Positions 1 to 6,974 of a stretch of DNA of 64,000 nucleotides are shown piece by piece. The stretch's first letter is position 1, and each line of letters opens with the position of its first letter. Origin of the DNA: UBA4615 sp964399635 (GTDB taxonomy: Bacteria; Pseudomonadota; Gammaproteobacteria; Burkholderiales; Burkholderiaceae_E); the NCBI GenBank assembly GCA_964399635.1, contig CAYNRU010000050.1, forward strand, positions 1-64,000, given 5' to 3'. Under the pieces are notes generated by a model, which saw nothing but the letters and a program-made list of their open reading frames with translations, had not been told where the DNA came from and did not search any database. The position numbers were made by a program, and so were the translations under genes.

Positions 1-1
1 C

Positions 2-295
2 AACGTGCTGCAGGGCCGCATGAGCGTCGTGGGCCCGCGCCCGCACGCGGTCGCTCACAACGAGATGTACCGCAAGCTCATCAAGGGCTACATGATCCGC
101 CACAAGGTCAAGCCGGGCATCACCGGCTGGGCCCAGGTCAACGGCGCGCGCGGCGAGACCGACACCGTCGACAAGATGAAGCGGCGGATCCAGTTCGACC
201 TGGAGTACCTGCGCTCCTGGTCGCTCCGGCTGGACGTCTCGATCGTGTGGCGTACTGTCGTGCAGGCGCTGCGCGGCGACGACAACGCCTACTGA
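2..295 (+). CDS. Polyprenyl-phosphate sugar-1-phosphate transferase, C-terminal part (5' end outside window)
   Basis: This is the carboxyl end of a bacterial sugar transferase (WcaJ/EpsB-like). Such enzymes load the first sugar phosphate onto undecaprenyl phosphate and so start exopolysaccharide assembly at the inner membrane. About 97 residues are present. They contain the family hallmarks SVVGPRPH and, further on, VKPGITGWAQVNG and a DLEYLRSWS segment, ending about 15 residues after the last helix as is usual. The reading frame is open through the first base, so the start lies upstream. The gene faces SCO1 tail to tail across 28 bases. It is probably the priming enzyme for the polysaccharide genes to the right, although a block of oxidase assembly genes lies between. 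Family assignment is firm; the sugar substrate is unknown. Confidence 0.93.
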   Translation, partial: NVLQGRMSVVGPRPHAVAHNEMYRKLIKGYMIRHKVKPGITGWAQVNGARGETDTVDKMKRRIQFDLEYLRSWSLRLDVSIVWRTVVQALRGDDNAY

Positions 296-296
296 C

Positions 297-311
297 GGCC
301 CCACCGGGGCC
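297..311. terminator. Hairpin between convergent genes
   Basis: A perfect 6-bp stem, GGCCCC then ACC then GGGGCC, fills most of the 28-bp gap between the sugar transferase stop and the SCO1 stop. No T-run follows on either strand, so an intrinsic terminator is possible but not shown. Confidence 0.3.
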
Positions 312-323
312 ACCCGGCGCCTC

Positions 324-953
324 TCACGCGCCGGCCAGCAGGGTCCGCAGGTCGGCAGCGATGTCCTCGGGCGTCTGCGTGTGACGCAGGTAGAGCCGCA
401 GCCGGCCCTCGCGGTCGAGCACGAAGGACGCCGCGGTGTGGTCGAGCGTGTAGCTCTCGGGCGTGCGGCCCGGCACCTTCTGGTGGAACACCTTGAACTC
501 TCGCGCCGCCTTCGCGGTTGCGTCCTTGTCGCCGTGCAGGCCCACGAAGCGCGGGTCGAAGGCGGTGACATAGGGCGCGAGCACGGCCTGCGTGTCGCGC
601 TCCGGGTCGAGCGTCACGAACAGCACCTGGACCCGGTCGCCGTCGGGGCCGAGCCGCTTGACCACGTCGGCCATGGTGGCCAGCGTGGTCGGGCAGACGT
701 CGGGGCACTGCGTGAACCCGAAGAAGAGCACCACCACCTTGCCCTTCCAGTCGGCCAGCGTGCGCGGCGCGCCCGTGTGGTCCGTCAGCGCGAGGGACTT
801 GCCGTAGTCGGCGCCGGTGATGTCGGTGCCTTTGAACGAGGCCTTGCCCGCACCGGGCCGCTCGCAGCCGGACAGCGCCGCGGCGAGGGCGGCCACGGCC
901 ACCGGTGCGACGAGCGCCTGCGCGGCCCGCGCCAGCAGCTCGCGGCGCTTCAC
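324..953 (-). CDS. SCO1/SenC copper chaperone for cytochrome c oxidase
   Basis: A 209-residue SCO-family thioredoxin-fold protein that delivers copper to the Cu-A centre of oxidase subunit II on the periplasmic face. The Cu ligands are visible as TQCPDVCPTT (Cys83 and Cys87), with a later conserved His in the segment YTLDHTAAS. Residues 10-30 are hydrophobic and end in LSGC, so the protein is a likely lipoprotein or membrane anchored. The start is GTG at 953. Its first bases overlap the ctaB stop (GTGA), which implies translational coupling. It is the last gene of the block ctaA-ctaB-SCO1. Reading further upstream would only translate antisense of ctaB. Confidence 0.93.
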   Translation of the reverse strand: MKRRELLARAAQALVAPVAVAALAAALSGCERPGAGKASFKGTDITGADYGKSLALTDHTGAPRTLADWKGKVVVLFFGFTQCPDVCPTTLATMADVVKRLGPDGDRVQVLFVTLDPERDTQAVLAPYVTAFDPRFVGLHGDKDATAKAAREFKVFHQKVPGRTPESYTLDHTAASFVLDREGRLRLYLRHTQTPEDIAADLRTLLAGA

Positions 954-1840
954 AGCCAGTGATCCAGCAGCAGCGCCGCGAACAGCGCCGCGAGATAGAT
1001 GATCGAATAGGTGAAGGTGCGCCGGGCGAGCGCGTCGGAGTAGTCGCGCCACAGCCGCCACGCGTAGTGCACGAACACCCCACCCAGCACCAGCGCGCAG
1101 ACCAGGTACGGCCAGCCGCTCATGCCGATCATGAAGGGCAGCAACGTGGTCGCGAGCAGCAGCACCGTGTAGAGCAGGATCTGCAGCCGGGTGAACTCGG
1201 GGCCGTGGGTGACCGGCAGCATCGGCAGGCCGGAGCGGCGGTAGTCCTCGATCCGGTAGAGCGCCAGCGCCCAGAAGTGCGGCGGGGTCCACACGAAGAC
1301 GATCAGCACCAGCACCAGCGCCTGCGGGCCGACGTCGTTGGCGACCGCGGTCCAGCCGAGAAGCGGGGGCATCGCGCCCGAGGCGCCGCCGATGACGATG
1401 TTCTGCGGCGTGGCGGGCTTGAGGAGCACGGTGTAGATGACCGCATAGCCGACGAAGGTCGCCAGCGTGAGCCACATGGTCAGTGGATTGACGAACTCGA
1501 GCAGCAGCCAGGCACCGGCGCCACCGAGCACCCCCGCGAAGGCGAGCGCTCCCGGCACCGACACCACGCCGCGCGCGGCCGGTCGGGCGCGCGTGCGCGC
1601 CATCCGCGCGTCGATGCCGCGCTCCACCATGCAATTGAACGTGAAACCGGCCCCGGCCAGCAGCGAGATGCCCAGCGTGCCGAACACCAGCACCGTCCAG
1701 GGCACCATGGCGTCTGCGGCGAGGAACATCCCGATCACGGCGCAGAACGCGCACAGCATGACGATGCGCGGCTTGGTCAGCTGGATGTACTGACGAAGCG
1801 TCTGCGCGAGCGGGGGGTGGGAGCGGTCCAGGAGATCCAT
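950..1840 (-). CDS. ctaB: Protoheme IX farnesyltransferase (heme O synthase)
   Basis: A 296-residue UbiA-superfamily membrane prenyltransferase that converts heme B to heme O using farnesyl diphosphate, the step before heme A synthase. The first family motif, normally NxxxDxxxD, appears as the segment NCMVERGIDARMARTRARP. A second conserved region reads FVWTPPHFWALAL and is followed by YRIEDYRRSGLPMLPVTHG. About eight or nine hydrophobic helices are evident. The ATG at 1840 was chosen because it lies 8 bp after the ctaA stop and gives the usual family length. The gene is co-transcribed with ctaA upstream and SCO1 downstream. Confidence 0.96.
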   Translation of the reverse strand: MDLLDRSHPPLAQTLRQYIQLTKPRIVMLCAFCAVIGMFLAADAMVPWTVLVFGTLGISLLAGAGFTFNCMVERGIDARMARTRARPAARGVVSVPGALAFAGVLGGAGAWLLLEFVNPLTMWLTLATFVGYAVIYTVLLKPATPQNIVIGGASGAMPPLLGWTAVANDVGPQALVLVLIVFVWTPPHFWALALYRIEDYRRSGLPMLPVTHGPEFTRLQILLYTVLLLATTLLPFMIGMSGWPYLVCALVLGGVFVHYAWRLWRDYSDALARRTFTYSIIYLAALFAALLLDHWL

Positions 1841-1848
1841 CGGGGGAG

Positions 1849-2970
1849 TCAGGCGCCAGCCCCGGCGAGGTTCGATCCGGGCTGGGGCCCGGTGCGCGCG
1901 CGATCGGGCGGCAGTCTGGCAGCAACGCGGCTTCTGAAGTTTACCATGAGGAGCAGGCCCAGCAGCGCAGCCGCCCCGCCCGTGTGCAGCACGGCCGCGG
2001 GCAGCGGCCAGTCCATGAAGATGTTGGTGAGCCCGGTGGCGAGCTGCAACGCCAGCACCGCGAGCAACCCGTCGCCGACCCGGCGCATGCCCTCGATGCC
2101 GCGCAGCCGCCAGGCCAGCAGCCCGACCACGACGAACACCAGGTAGGCGAACAGCCGATGGGTGTAGTGGATCGCGGTCAGCGCCTGGAACGGCAGCGCC
2201 TCGCCCGCGCCGGTGACGCCCAGCCGGCGCCACAGCTCGAAGCCCCGCGCGAAGTCCATCTGCGGCCACCAGGACGACTGGCAGGCCGGGAAGTCGGTGC
2301 AGGCGAGCGTCGCGTAGTTGGTGCTGACCCAGCCGCCGAGCGCGATCTGCACGAACAGCAGCGCCAGCGCGACGCCCGCCCAGCGCGTGAAGCGAGCCGC
2401 CTCGCGGCCGATCGGCGGATGCCCCGCCACCCGCACCGCCTGCGCGAGCAGCAGCGCGAAGAGCACCATCCCGCCGAGCAGGTGCGCGGTGACCACGAGC
2501 GGCTTGAGCTTGAGCGTGACGGTCCAGGCCCCGAAGGCGCCCTGCAGGATGATCCAGGCGAGGGTGAACCAGGCAAGCGCCACGCCGGGCGCCACGCCCG
2601 CCCCGACGGCTCGCGCGGACGGCGGCCCGAGCGCCCCGTCGTGGCGGTCCGGCGCCGCCCCCCCACCCGCACGCCGTGCGATCCGGGTCGCCATCACCGC
2701 CAGCGCGATGACGATCAACCCGAGACCGGCGGCGACGTAGCGGTGCAGCATCTCGACCCAGGCCTTGAACTCGGTGACCGGCCCGTGGGGCCGCTCGATG
2801 GCCTCGGCGCGGATGGCGTCACGCGCGCCGAGGGGCGACGCCTTGCCATAGCACCCCGGCCAGTCGGGGCAGCCGAGCCCCGCGTCCGTGATGCGGACGA
2901 AGGCCCCGAACATGATCAGGTCGAAGGTGAGGAACAGCGCGAAGAACAGCAGCCTGCGGAACATCGGCAT
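1849..2970 (-). CDS. ctaA: Heme A synthase, COX15/CtaA family
   Basis: A 373-residue polytopic membrane protein that oxidises heme O to heme A for the aa3-type oxidase. The N-terminus has a hydrophobic helix and the family motif GLGCPDWPGCYG near residues 32-43. Helix-borne histidines are at EMLHRYVA, TAHLLGG, IHYTHRL and VLHTGGAA, the pattern expected for heme ligation. A Cys pair at ACTDFPAC lies in a periplasmic loop. Residues around 105-125 form a short low-complexity loop that looks lineage-specific. It sits 10 bp downstream of the CxxxC protein and 8 bp upstream of ctaB, in one operon. Confidence 0.96.
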   Translation of the reverse strand: MPMFRRLLFFALFLTFDLIMFGAFVRITDAGLGCPDWPGCYGKASPLGARDAIRAEAIERPHGPVTEFKAWVEMLHRYVAAGLGLIVIALAVMATRIARRAGGGAAPDRHDGALGPPSARAVGAGVAPGVALAWFTLAWIILQGAFGAWTVTLKLKPLVVTAHLLGGMVLFALLLAQAVRVAGHPPIGREAARFTRWAGVALALLFVQIALGGWVSTNYATLACTDFPACQSSWWPQMDFARGFELWRRLGVTGAGEALPFQALTAIHYTHRLFAYLVFVVVGLLAWRLRGIEGMRRVGDGLLAVLALQLATGLTNIFMDWPLPAAVLHTGGAAALLGLLLMVNFRSRVAARLPPDRARTGPQPGSNLAGAGA

Positions 2971-2980
2971 CGCGTCGCGC

Positions 2981-3604
2981 TCAGCCGACCCGCGAGGCCC
3001 GCAGCAGCCGCGACAGGTCCTTGCGGATCCTGGCGGGGTCGCCGTCGGCCGGGAACCGCATCATCAGGTTACCCAGCGGATCGATCGCATAGAGGTAGTC
3101 CTCGATGCGCCGCCCGGGCTCGGCGGGGAACAGGCGCGCGAGCTCGGCCGGATCGGCGCGCAGCACGATCGTGCCTTCGTAGTCGCGCGCGAGCACCGGG
3201 GCCGGGGGCGTCGCGTCGGTGAGCAGCCAGACCCGGTCGAGGCGCTCGCGGTTCTTGCCGGTCATGGTCCGCTGCTGGCGCAACGCGTAGAGCTTGTCGA
3301 CGCAGGGCTTGCCGCAGGCGCCTTCGTCGATCTGGACGAGCACCCACTGGCCGAGCAGCGCGGAGAAGCGGTAGGGCGTGCCGTCTGTCGCGGCCAGCCT
3401 GAGCTCGGGGACCGGGCGCTGCGGCTGGATCAGGTCGCCGTAATTGGTGCGCCCGGCCGGGGGCATCAGGTAGTACGCGGTGTAGGAGGCGATGACCGGG
3501 GACGCGCAGACCAGGAGCAGGGCGAGCAGCTTGAGTCGCTGGCGGCGTCGGGCCGCAGGCGCGGGCGCGGCCTGCTCGCCGGGGGAGGTGGTGACGGGAT
3601 CCAT
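2981..3604 (-). CDS. Membrane-anchored SCO-like CxxxC protein of the cox assembly cluster
   Basis: A 207-residue protein with a cytoplasmic Pro/Ala-rich N-terminus, one transmembrane helix at about residues 24-47, and a periplasmic thioredoxin-like domain. The segment GACGKPC (Cys97 and Cys101) has the same CxxxC spacing as SCO1. A protein of this kind usually stands between SURF1 and ctaA in Burkholderiales oxidase clusters. I recognise it by that position and have no proven function for it. A role in thiol or copper handling during Cu-A assembly is inferred. Here its expected upstream partner SURF1 is about 27 kb away, on the same strand. No clear ribosome binding site precedes the ATG. Confidence 0.8.
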   Translation of the reverse strand: MDPVTTSPGEQAAPAPAARRRQRLKLLALLLVCASPVIASYTAYYLMPPAGRTNYGDLIQPQRPVPELRLAATDGTPYRFSALLGQWVLVQIDEGACGKPCVDKLYALRQQRTMTGKNRERLDRVWLLTDATPPAPVLARDYEGTIVLRADPAELARLFPAEPGRRIEDYLYAIDPLGNLMMRFPADGDPARIRKDLSRLLRASRVG

Positions 3605-3716
3605 TGGCCGATCTTACCGCCGCACCGCCGCACCGCCCGCCCCGCGGTGTGCAAGCCCTCTGGCGGCGCGGGGTTACACGGCTGGCGGCGGCGCCCAGCG
3701 GGCGGGCGCACGAATG

Positions 3717-3740
3717 AAAAGGGCCCGCCGAAGCGGGCCC
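3717..3740 (-). terminator. Intrinsic terminator of the lipoprotein gene
   Basis: On the minus strand an 8-bp perfect stem, GGGCCCGC with loop TTCG and GCGGGCCC, is followed directly by TTTTC. This is a canonical Rho-independent terminator about 47 bp past the stop of the leftward lipoprotein gene. It also insulates the downstream ctaA/ctaB block from polysaccharide-side transcription. Confidence 0.8.
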
Positions 3741-3786
3741 TTCCTTGCCGGCGCGCGGGCGCGCGCCAAGCGACCGCTCGAGCGGG

Positions 3787-5019
3787 TTAGTACGTGCCAG
3801 TGCTGAATTTCCAGGTCGCTGACACCGGCCGTCCCCGCACGGTGGCGCTGATTGTCGCCGTGTACTCGGTGTTATCTCGCAGCTTCTCGTTGGGGATCAG
3901 AGCGAGCGAGGTCGGGAACGAAAAATTGTCGGTGTACTGCGCGTTGCTAACGGCAGCGATGTTCGTGCCTCGCGGCGCGAGCACCCGCGCGCTCACCGGA
4001 CCGGCCGCACCCGACGCACTGGCTGCAGCGGTCAGCGTGAACCTCTGCAAGACGATCTGCGCGGGATCGATCTTGGAGCCAACCCCGGGCACGTCCACGG
4101 CTAGCGCGTCGATGCTCGAGACGCTCGCGAACACCGGGTGACCCAAGAAACCAGTCAGACCGGGCTCGTTGAGGTTGGCATAGCCGGACTTCAGGGTGTC
4201 GGGCTTGTCCGGGTGCGGATAGACCGCCACCGAGCCAGTCGCAGGCAGCTGCCACGTCGCGAGGCTGGATTGGCCCACGGTCAGCACGCAATAACCTCCG
4301 ACGACGGGGGTGGTGCCGGCAGGCGGCGTCACCGGAACCGCTACGCCGATCGACCGGACACCCGACATCATCTGCTCGAGATCAAATACCGAGGAGAAGA
4401 CCGACTTCGCGCAGAAATCGCCCTGGATCAGCGGCAACACGAAACCGTTCTCGTCCTTGAGCGTGCCCGTGTCGAAGCTCGCGCTGTACGTGTACGCCAA
4501 GCCGCTCAGGCCGCCCAGCCGCTGCGCTTCGAGCCGGGCCGCCGCGGTGCCGATCGATCCCGGATTCGCTTCGAGGAATGCCTTGAGCTTGGCGGCCACA
4601 TCGTCGAGCGCCGCGCTCTGCGAGACCGCGCCGGAGCCTTCGACAACGCCGCTGGAAGCGCCACCTTGAGCCTCGCGGCGGAACACGTTGGCCAACGTGA
4701 AGCTTCTCAGGGCATCGCTTCCGGCCGTGTAGGTGGGCGTGGCCGGCTCGACCGACACGATGTTGGCCGGAGGAACCGTCGGGGCGGTCGGCAGGCCAGG
4801 CACCGCCGGGATGACCGGCGTGACGCCCGGGGTCACGACGACGGGCGGCGTGGGGGTCGGCGCAGGGGTACCCGGCGCAGGGGTGCCCGGCGCAGGGGTA
4901 CCCGGCGTGGGGGTACCCGGCGTGGGGGTCGCTGCGGTGTCGCCGCCGCCGCCGCATCCGGCAAGCGCTGCGGAGACAATGACGGACAGCAGACTGAGTT
5001 TCTTGGAGCAGACGATCAT
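3787..5019 (-). CDS. Lipoprotein with Pro-Gly-Thr-Pro repeat linker; C-terminal Ig-like region
   Basis: A 410-residue exported protein. A basic start and hydrophobic stretch end in the lipobox LAGC followed by four glycines. A linker of tandem five-residue PGTP-type repeats and Pro/Val-rich sequence runs to about residue 85. The remainder has no repeat. It includes two cysteines (DFCAKS and GYCVLT) in a segment that loosely resembles CAP-type secreted proteins, and ends with a beta-rich tail (NTEYTATISA to WKFSTG) typical of bacterial Ig-like domains. I do not recognise a specific family. The ATG at 5019 was chosen because it directly precedes the lipoprotein signal. It stands alone, with its own terminator, at the edge of the polysaccharide region, so an envelope or matrix role is only a guess. 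Confidence 0.8.
   Translation of the reverse strand: MIVCSKKLSLLSVIVSAALAGCGGGGDTAATPTPGTPTPGTPAPGTPAPGTPAPTPTPPVVVTPGVTPVIPAVPGLPTAPTVPPANIVSVEPATPTYTAGSDALRSFTLANVFRREAQGGASSGVVEGSGAVSQSAALDDVAAKLKAFLEANPGSIGTAAARLEAQRLGGLSGLAYTYSASFDTGTLKDENGFVLPLIQGDFCAKSVFSSVFDLEQMMSGVRSIGVAVPVTPPAGTTPVVGGYCVLTVGQSSLATWQLPATGSVAVYPHPDKPDTLKSGYANLNEPGLTGFLGHPVFASVSSIDALAVDVPGVGSKIDPAQIVLQRFTLTAAASASGAAGPVSARVLAPRGTNIAAVSNAQYTDNFSFPTSLALIPNEKLRDNTEYTATISATVRGRPVSATWKFSTGTY
4861..4929 (-). repeat. 15-bp tandem repeat coding for PGTP units
   Basis: Four consecutive 15-bp units, consensus CGCAGGGGTACCCGG on the plus strand, differ at one or two positions each, and a partial fifth follows. They encode the proline-rich linker behind the lipobox. 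The unit length is a multiple of three, so copy-number change would lengthen or shorten the linker without a frameshift. Confidence 0.85.
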
Positions 5020-5319
5020 GAACGGTTCCCGGGGGCTCGCGGTTGTTGGGTGAGGCGGATGGTACGAAGCGGCCATCGAGCGCGGGAGGAATAAGAGCAC
5101 AGATTGTCGCGGTCAGCCGACATGGCGAGCCGAGTGGCGCATTCGGGACGGAGAACTGTCTCGTCGTGTATCGCCGGGCTTGCACCGCGGTGCCGCACGT
5201 GCAGAGTGGCCCAGGACGCCGGGATCTGCGCGGAAATGTGAAGAAATGGTTCATCGCGTCGCGCAACGCCTCGGTAGAATCGGTTCCGGCTCGAGCCTCG
5301 GGCCTCCTTAGTCGGCGAC
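5020..5319. promoter_or_regulatory. 300-bp divergent intergenic region
   Basis: This gap separates the leftward lipoprotein gene from the rightward small-protein/GMC unit and must hold both promoters. On the plus strand TAGAAT at 5275-5280 is a good -10 candidate, 39 bp before the small gene, but no convincing -35 stands at the right distance. I see no gene on either strand. Confidence 0.35.
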
Positions 5320-5490
5320 ATGCAGGCGATGAACCAAGGCGACTCCCCCTGCTCCGCCGCGCCCCGCAGGCGCGGCTTCATCGGATTTGTCCTGGCGCTG
5401 CTCTCGCTGGTCGGGCTGCGCGCCGCGCCGCCGCGCCCGACGCGCATGGTCGAGCGCGACGGCTGGTTCCTGAACGACACAGACCGCTGA
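5320..5490 (+). CDS. Small protein (56 aa) with Tat-like N-terminal signal, upstream of GMC oxidoreductase
   Basis: An open frame of 56 codons ends one base before the GTG start of the GMC oxidoreductase gene. The product has the basic segment PRRRGF, then a hydrophobic run of about 14 residues (FIGFVLALLSLVGL), then a short hydrophilic tail rich in Arg and Asp ending in LNDTDR. The order resembles a twin-arginine signal or a single-helix subunit. GMC-type sugar dehydrogenases often need a separate Tat-borne partner because the catalytic chain has no signal of its own, as is the case here. It is shorter than known gluconate dehydrogenase gamma subunits and I do not recognise its family. Tight spacing supports translation; no strong ribosome site is seen. 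Confidence 0.55.
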   Translation: MQAMNQGDSPCSAAPRRRGFIGFVLALLSLVGLRAAPPRPTRMVERDGWFLNDTDR

Positions 5491-5491
5491 C

Positions 5492-6937
5492 GTGTTCGCC
5501 GAGAATCTCCAGCAGGTCGCCGGCGGCAGCCGCGTGTTCGACGTCTGCCTGATCGGCTCGGGCCCGGCTGGCATGACCCTGGCCACAGAGCTCGGCGAGC
5601 GCGGCCTGTCGGTGCTGCTGCTCGAGGCGGGTGGCCTGCAGCACGACGAGGCCTCGCAGGCCATGTTCGAGGCCGAGGTCGTCGGGCCGCTCAAGTTCGA
5701 CCTGAGCGTGAACCGCCTGCGCTTTCTCGGCGGGGCGTCCAACCACTGGGGCGGCTTCTGCCAGCCGCTCGAGCCCGTGGACTTCGAGTCGAAGGTGCCC
5801 GGCATCGACACTGAGTGGCCGATCCGGCGGGCTCACCTCGACCCCTACCTGCCGAGGGCCGAGGCGATCCTCGAGCTGGCCCCGGTCGCTCCGGACACGC
5901 CCTACGGCCCGAACTTGCGGCTGACCTCGATGCGCTACTCGCCGCCGGTCAACTTCAGCATCAAGTACCGTCCGGTCCTCGAGAAGTCCACGAAAATCAC
6001 GACCGTGCTGCAGGCCTGCGTGCAGAACTTCGTAGAGCGCGACGGCGCGATCGAGTCGCTCGAAGTGGCCGGACCCGACGGCGCACGGCACTCGGTACGC
6101 GCCCGCCGCTACGTGCTGTGCGCGGGCGGCGTCGAGAACAGCCGGCTGCTGCTGTGGGCCAACCACCTGAACGGCGGGCGCGTGGTCCGCGACCCGCGCG
6201 CGCTCGGCCGCTACTGGATCGAGCATCCGCATTTCACGATCGGCGAGACCTTCCTCGACGAGCGCGCGCCCTTCGTGTTCGACAAATGGTCGATCGCCTG
6301 GGCCAGCCCCAACGCCGAGGTGCTGCGCAGCAAGGGGCTGCTGAACGCGGGGCTGCGCATCACCCGCAGGAACCGCGAGTCATCGCGCCAGATGATCGCC
6401 GACCTCGCGTGCGTGGCGCCCGAGCTCGGGCGTTGGGCGATGGCCAAGCTCAGGCGGCGGCTGTTTTGCGGCGCGATGATGCGCGCCTCGTGGGAGCAGG
6501 CGCCGCAGCCGTGGAACCGCGTGGTGCTGTCGGCCGACCGGGACCGCAACGGGATGCCCCGCCCGGAGCTGCACTGGCGCCTGAGCGACTTCGATCGGCA
6601 GACCATCCTGGGCTCGGCGACGCTGTTCGCCGAGGAGGTCCTGCGCCGCAACGACGGTCGGGTGCGTCTCGATCCATGGGTGCTCGGGCGGGGCAGCTTC
6701 CCGGCCGACGACGAGGTCAAGGGCAACCACCACATGGGCGGCACGCGGATGAGCCGCGACACCGCACGCGGCGTCGTCGACGCCGACTGCAGGGTCCACG
6801 GGCTGTCCAACCTCTATGTTGGCGGCTCGTCGGTCTTCCCGAGCGGGGGGGCCGCCAATCCGACGCTGACGATCGTCCAGCTCGCGCTTCGCCTCGCCGA
6901 TCACCTGGCCGGGCGCACGCCGCCGCCGGTCGCCTGA
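5492..6937 (+). CDS. GMC-family FAD-dependent oxidoreductase
   Basis: A 481-residue flavoprotein of the glucose-methanol-choline family that oxidises an alcohol, often a sugar hydroxyl. Residues 16-34 hold the FAD-binding GSGPAG (22-27) with a following LLLEAGG. The segment FLGGASNHWGGF is the typical loop near the flavin. The C-terminal domain has NHHMGGTRM and the closing signature LSNLYVGGSSVFPSGG, which carries the usual end of the FAD-binding domain. It starts with GTG one base after the stop of the small protein, so the two are surely co-expressed. There is no signal peptide. The DUF2264 gene follows 37 bp later. The substrate may be a sugar residue of the polymer or of a precursor; this is inferred from context only. 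Confidence 0.9.
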   Translation: MFAENLQQVAGGSRVFDVCLIGSGPAGMTLATELGERGLSVLLLEAGGLQHDEASQAMFEAEVVGPLKFDLSVNRLRFLGGASNHWGGFCQPLEPVDFESKVPGIDTEWPIRRAHLDPYLPRAEAILELAPVAPDTPYGPNLRLTSMRYSPPVNFSIKYRPVLEKSTKITTVLQACVQNFVERDGAIESLEVAGPDGARHSVRARRYVLCAGGVENSRLLLWANHLNGGRVVRDPRALGRYWIEHPHFTIGETFLDERAPFVFDKWSIAWASPNAEVLRSKGLLNAGLRITRRNRESSRQMIADLACVAPELGRWAMAKLRRRLFCGAMMRASWEQAPQPWNRVVLSADRDRNGMPRPELHWRLSDFDRQTILGSATLFAEEVLRRNDGRVRLDPWVLGRGSFPADDEVKGNHHMGGTRMSRDTARGVVDADCRVHGLSNLYVGGSSVFPSGGAANPTLTIVQLALRLADHLAGRTPPPVA

Positions 6938-6974
6938 GCACACCGAACGGCCCCGCAGGCCACCTGGAACGTCC

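Noticed and set aside
324..1925. Possible single 533-residue protein fusing upstream sequence to SCO1
   Set aside because: The part before the GTG at 953 is an alternative frame of ctaB. ctaB is complete and its stop overlaps the SCO1 start, so there are two genes.
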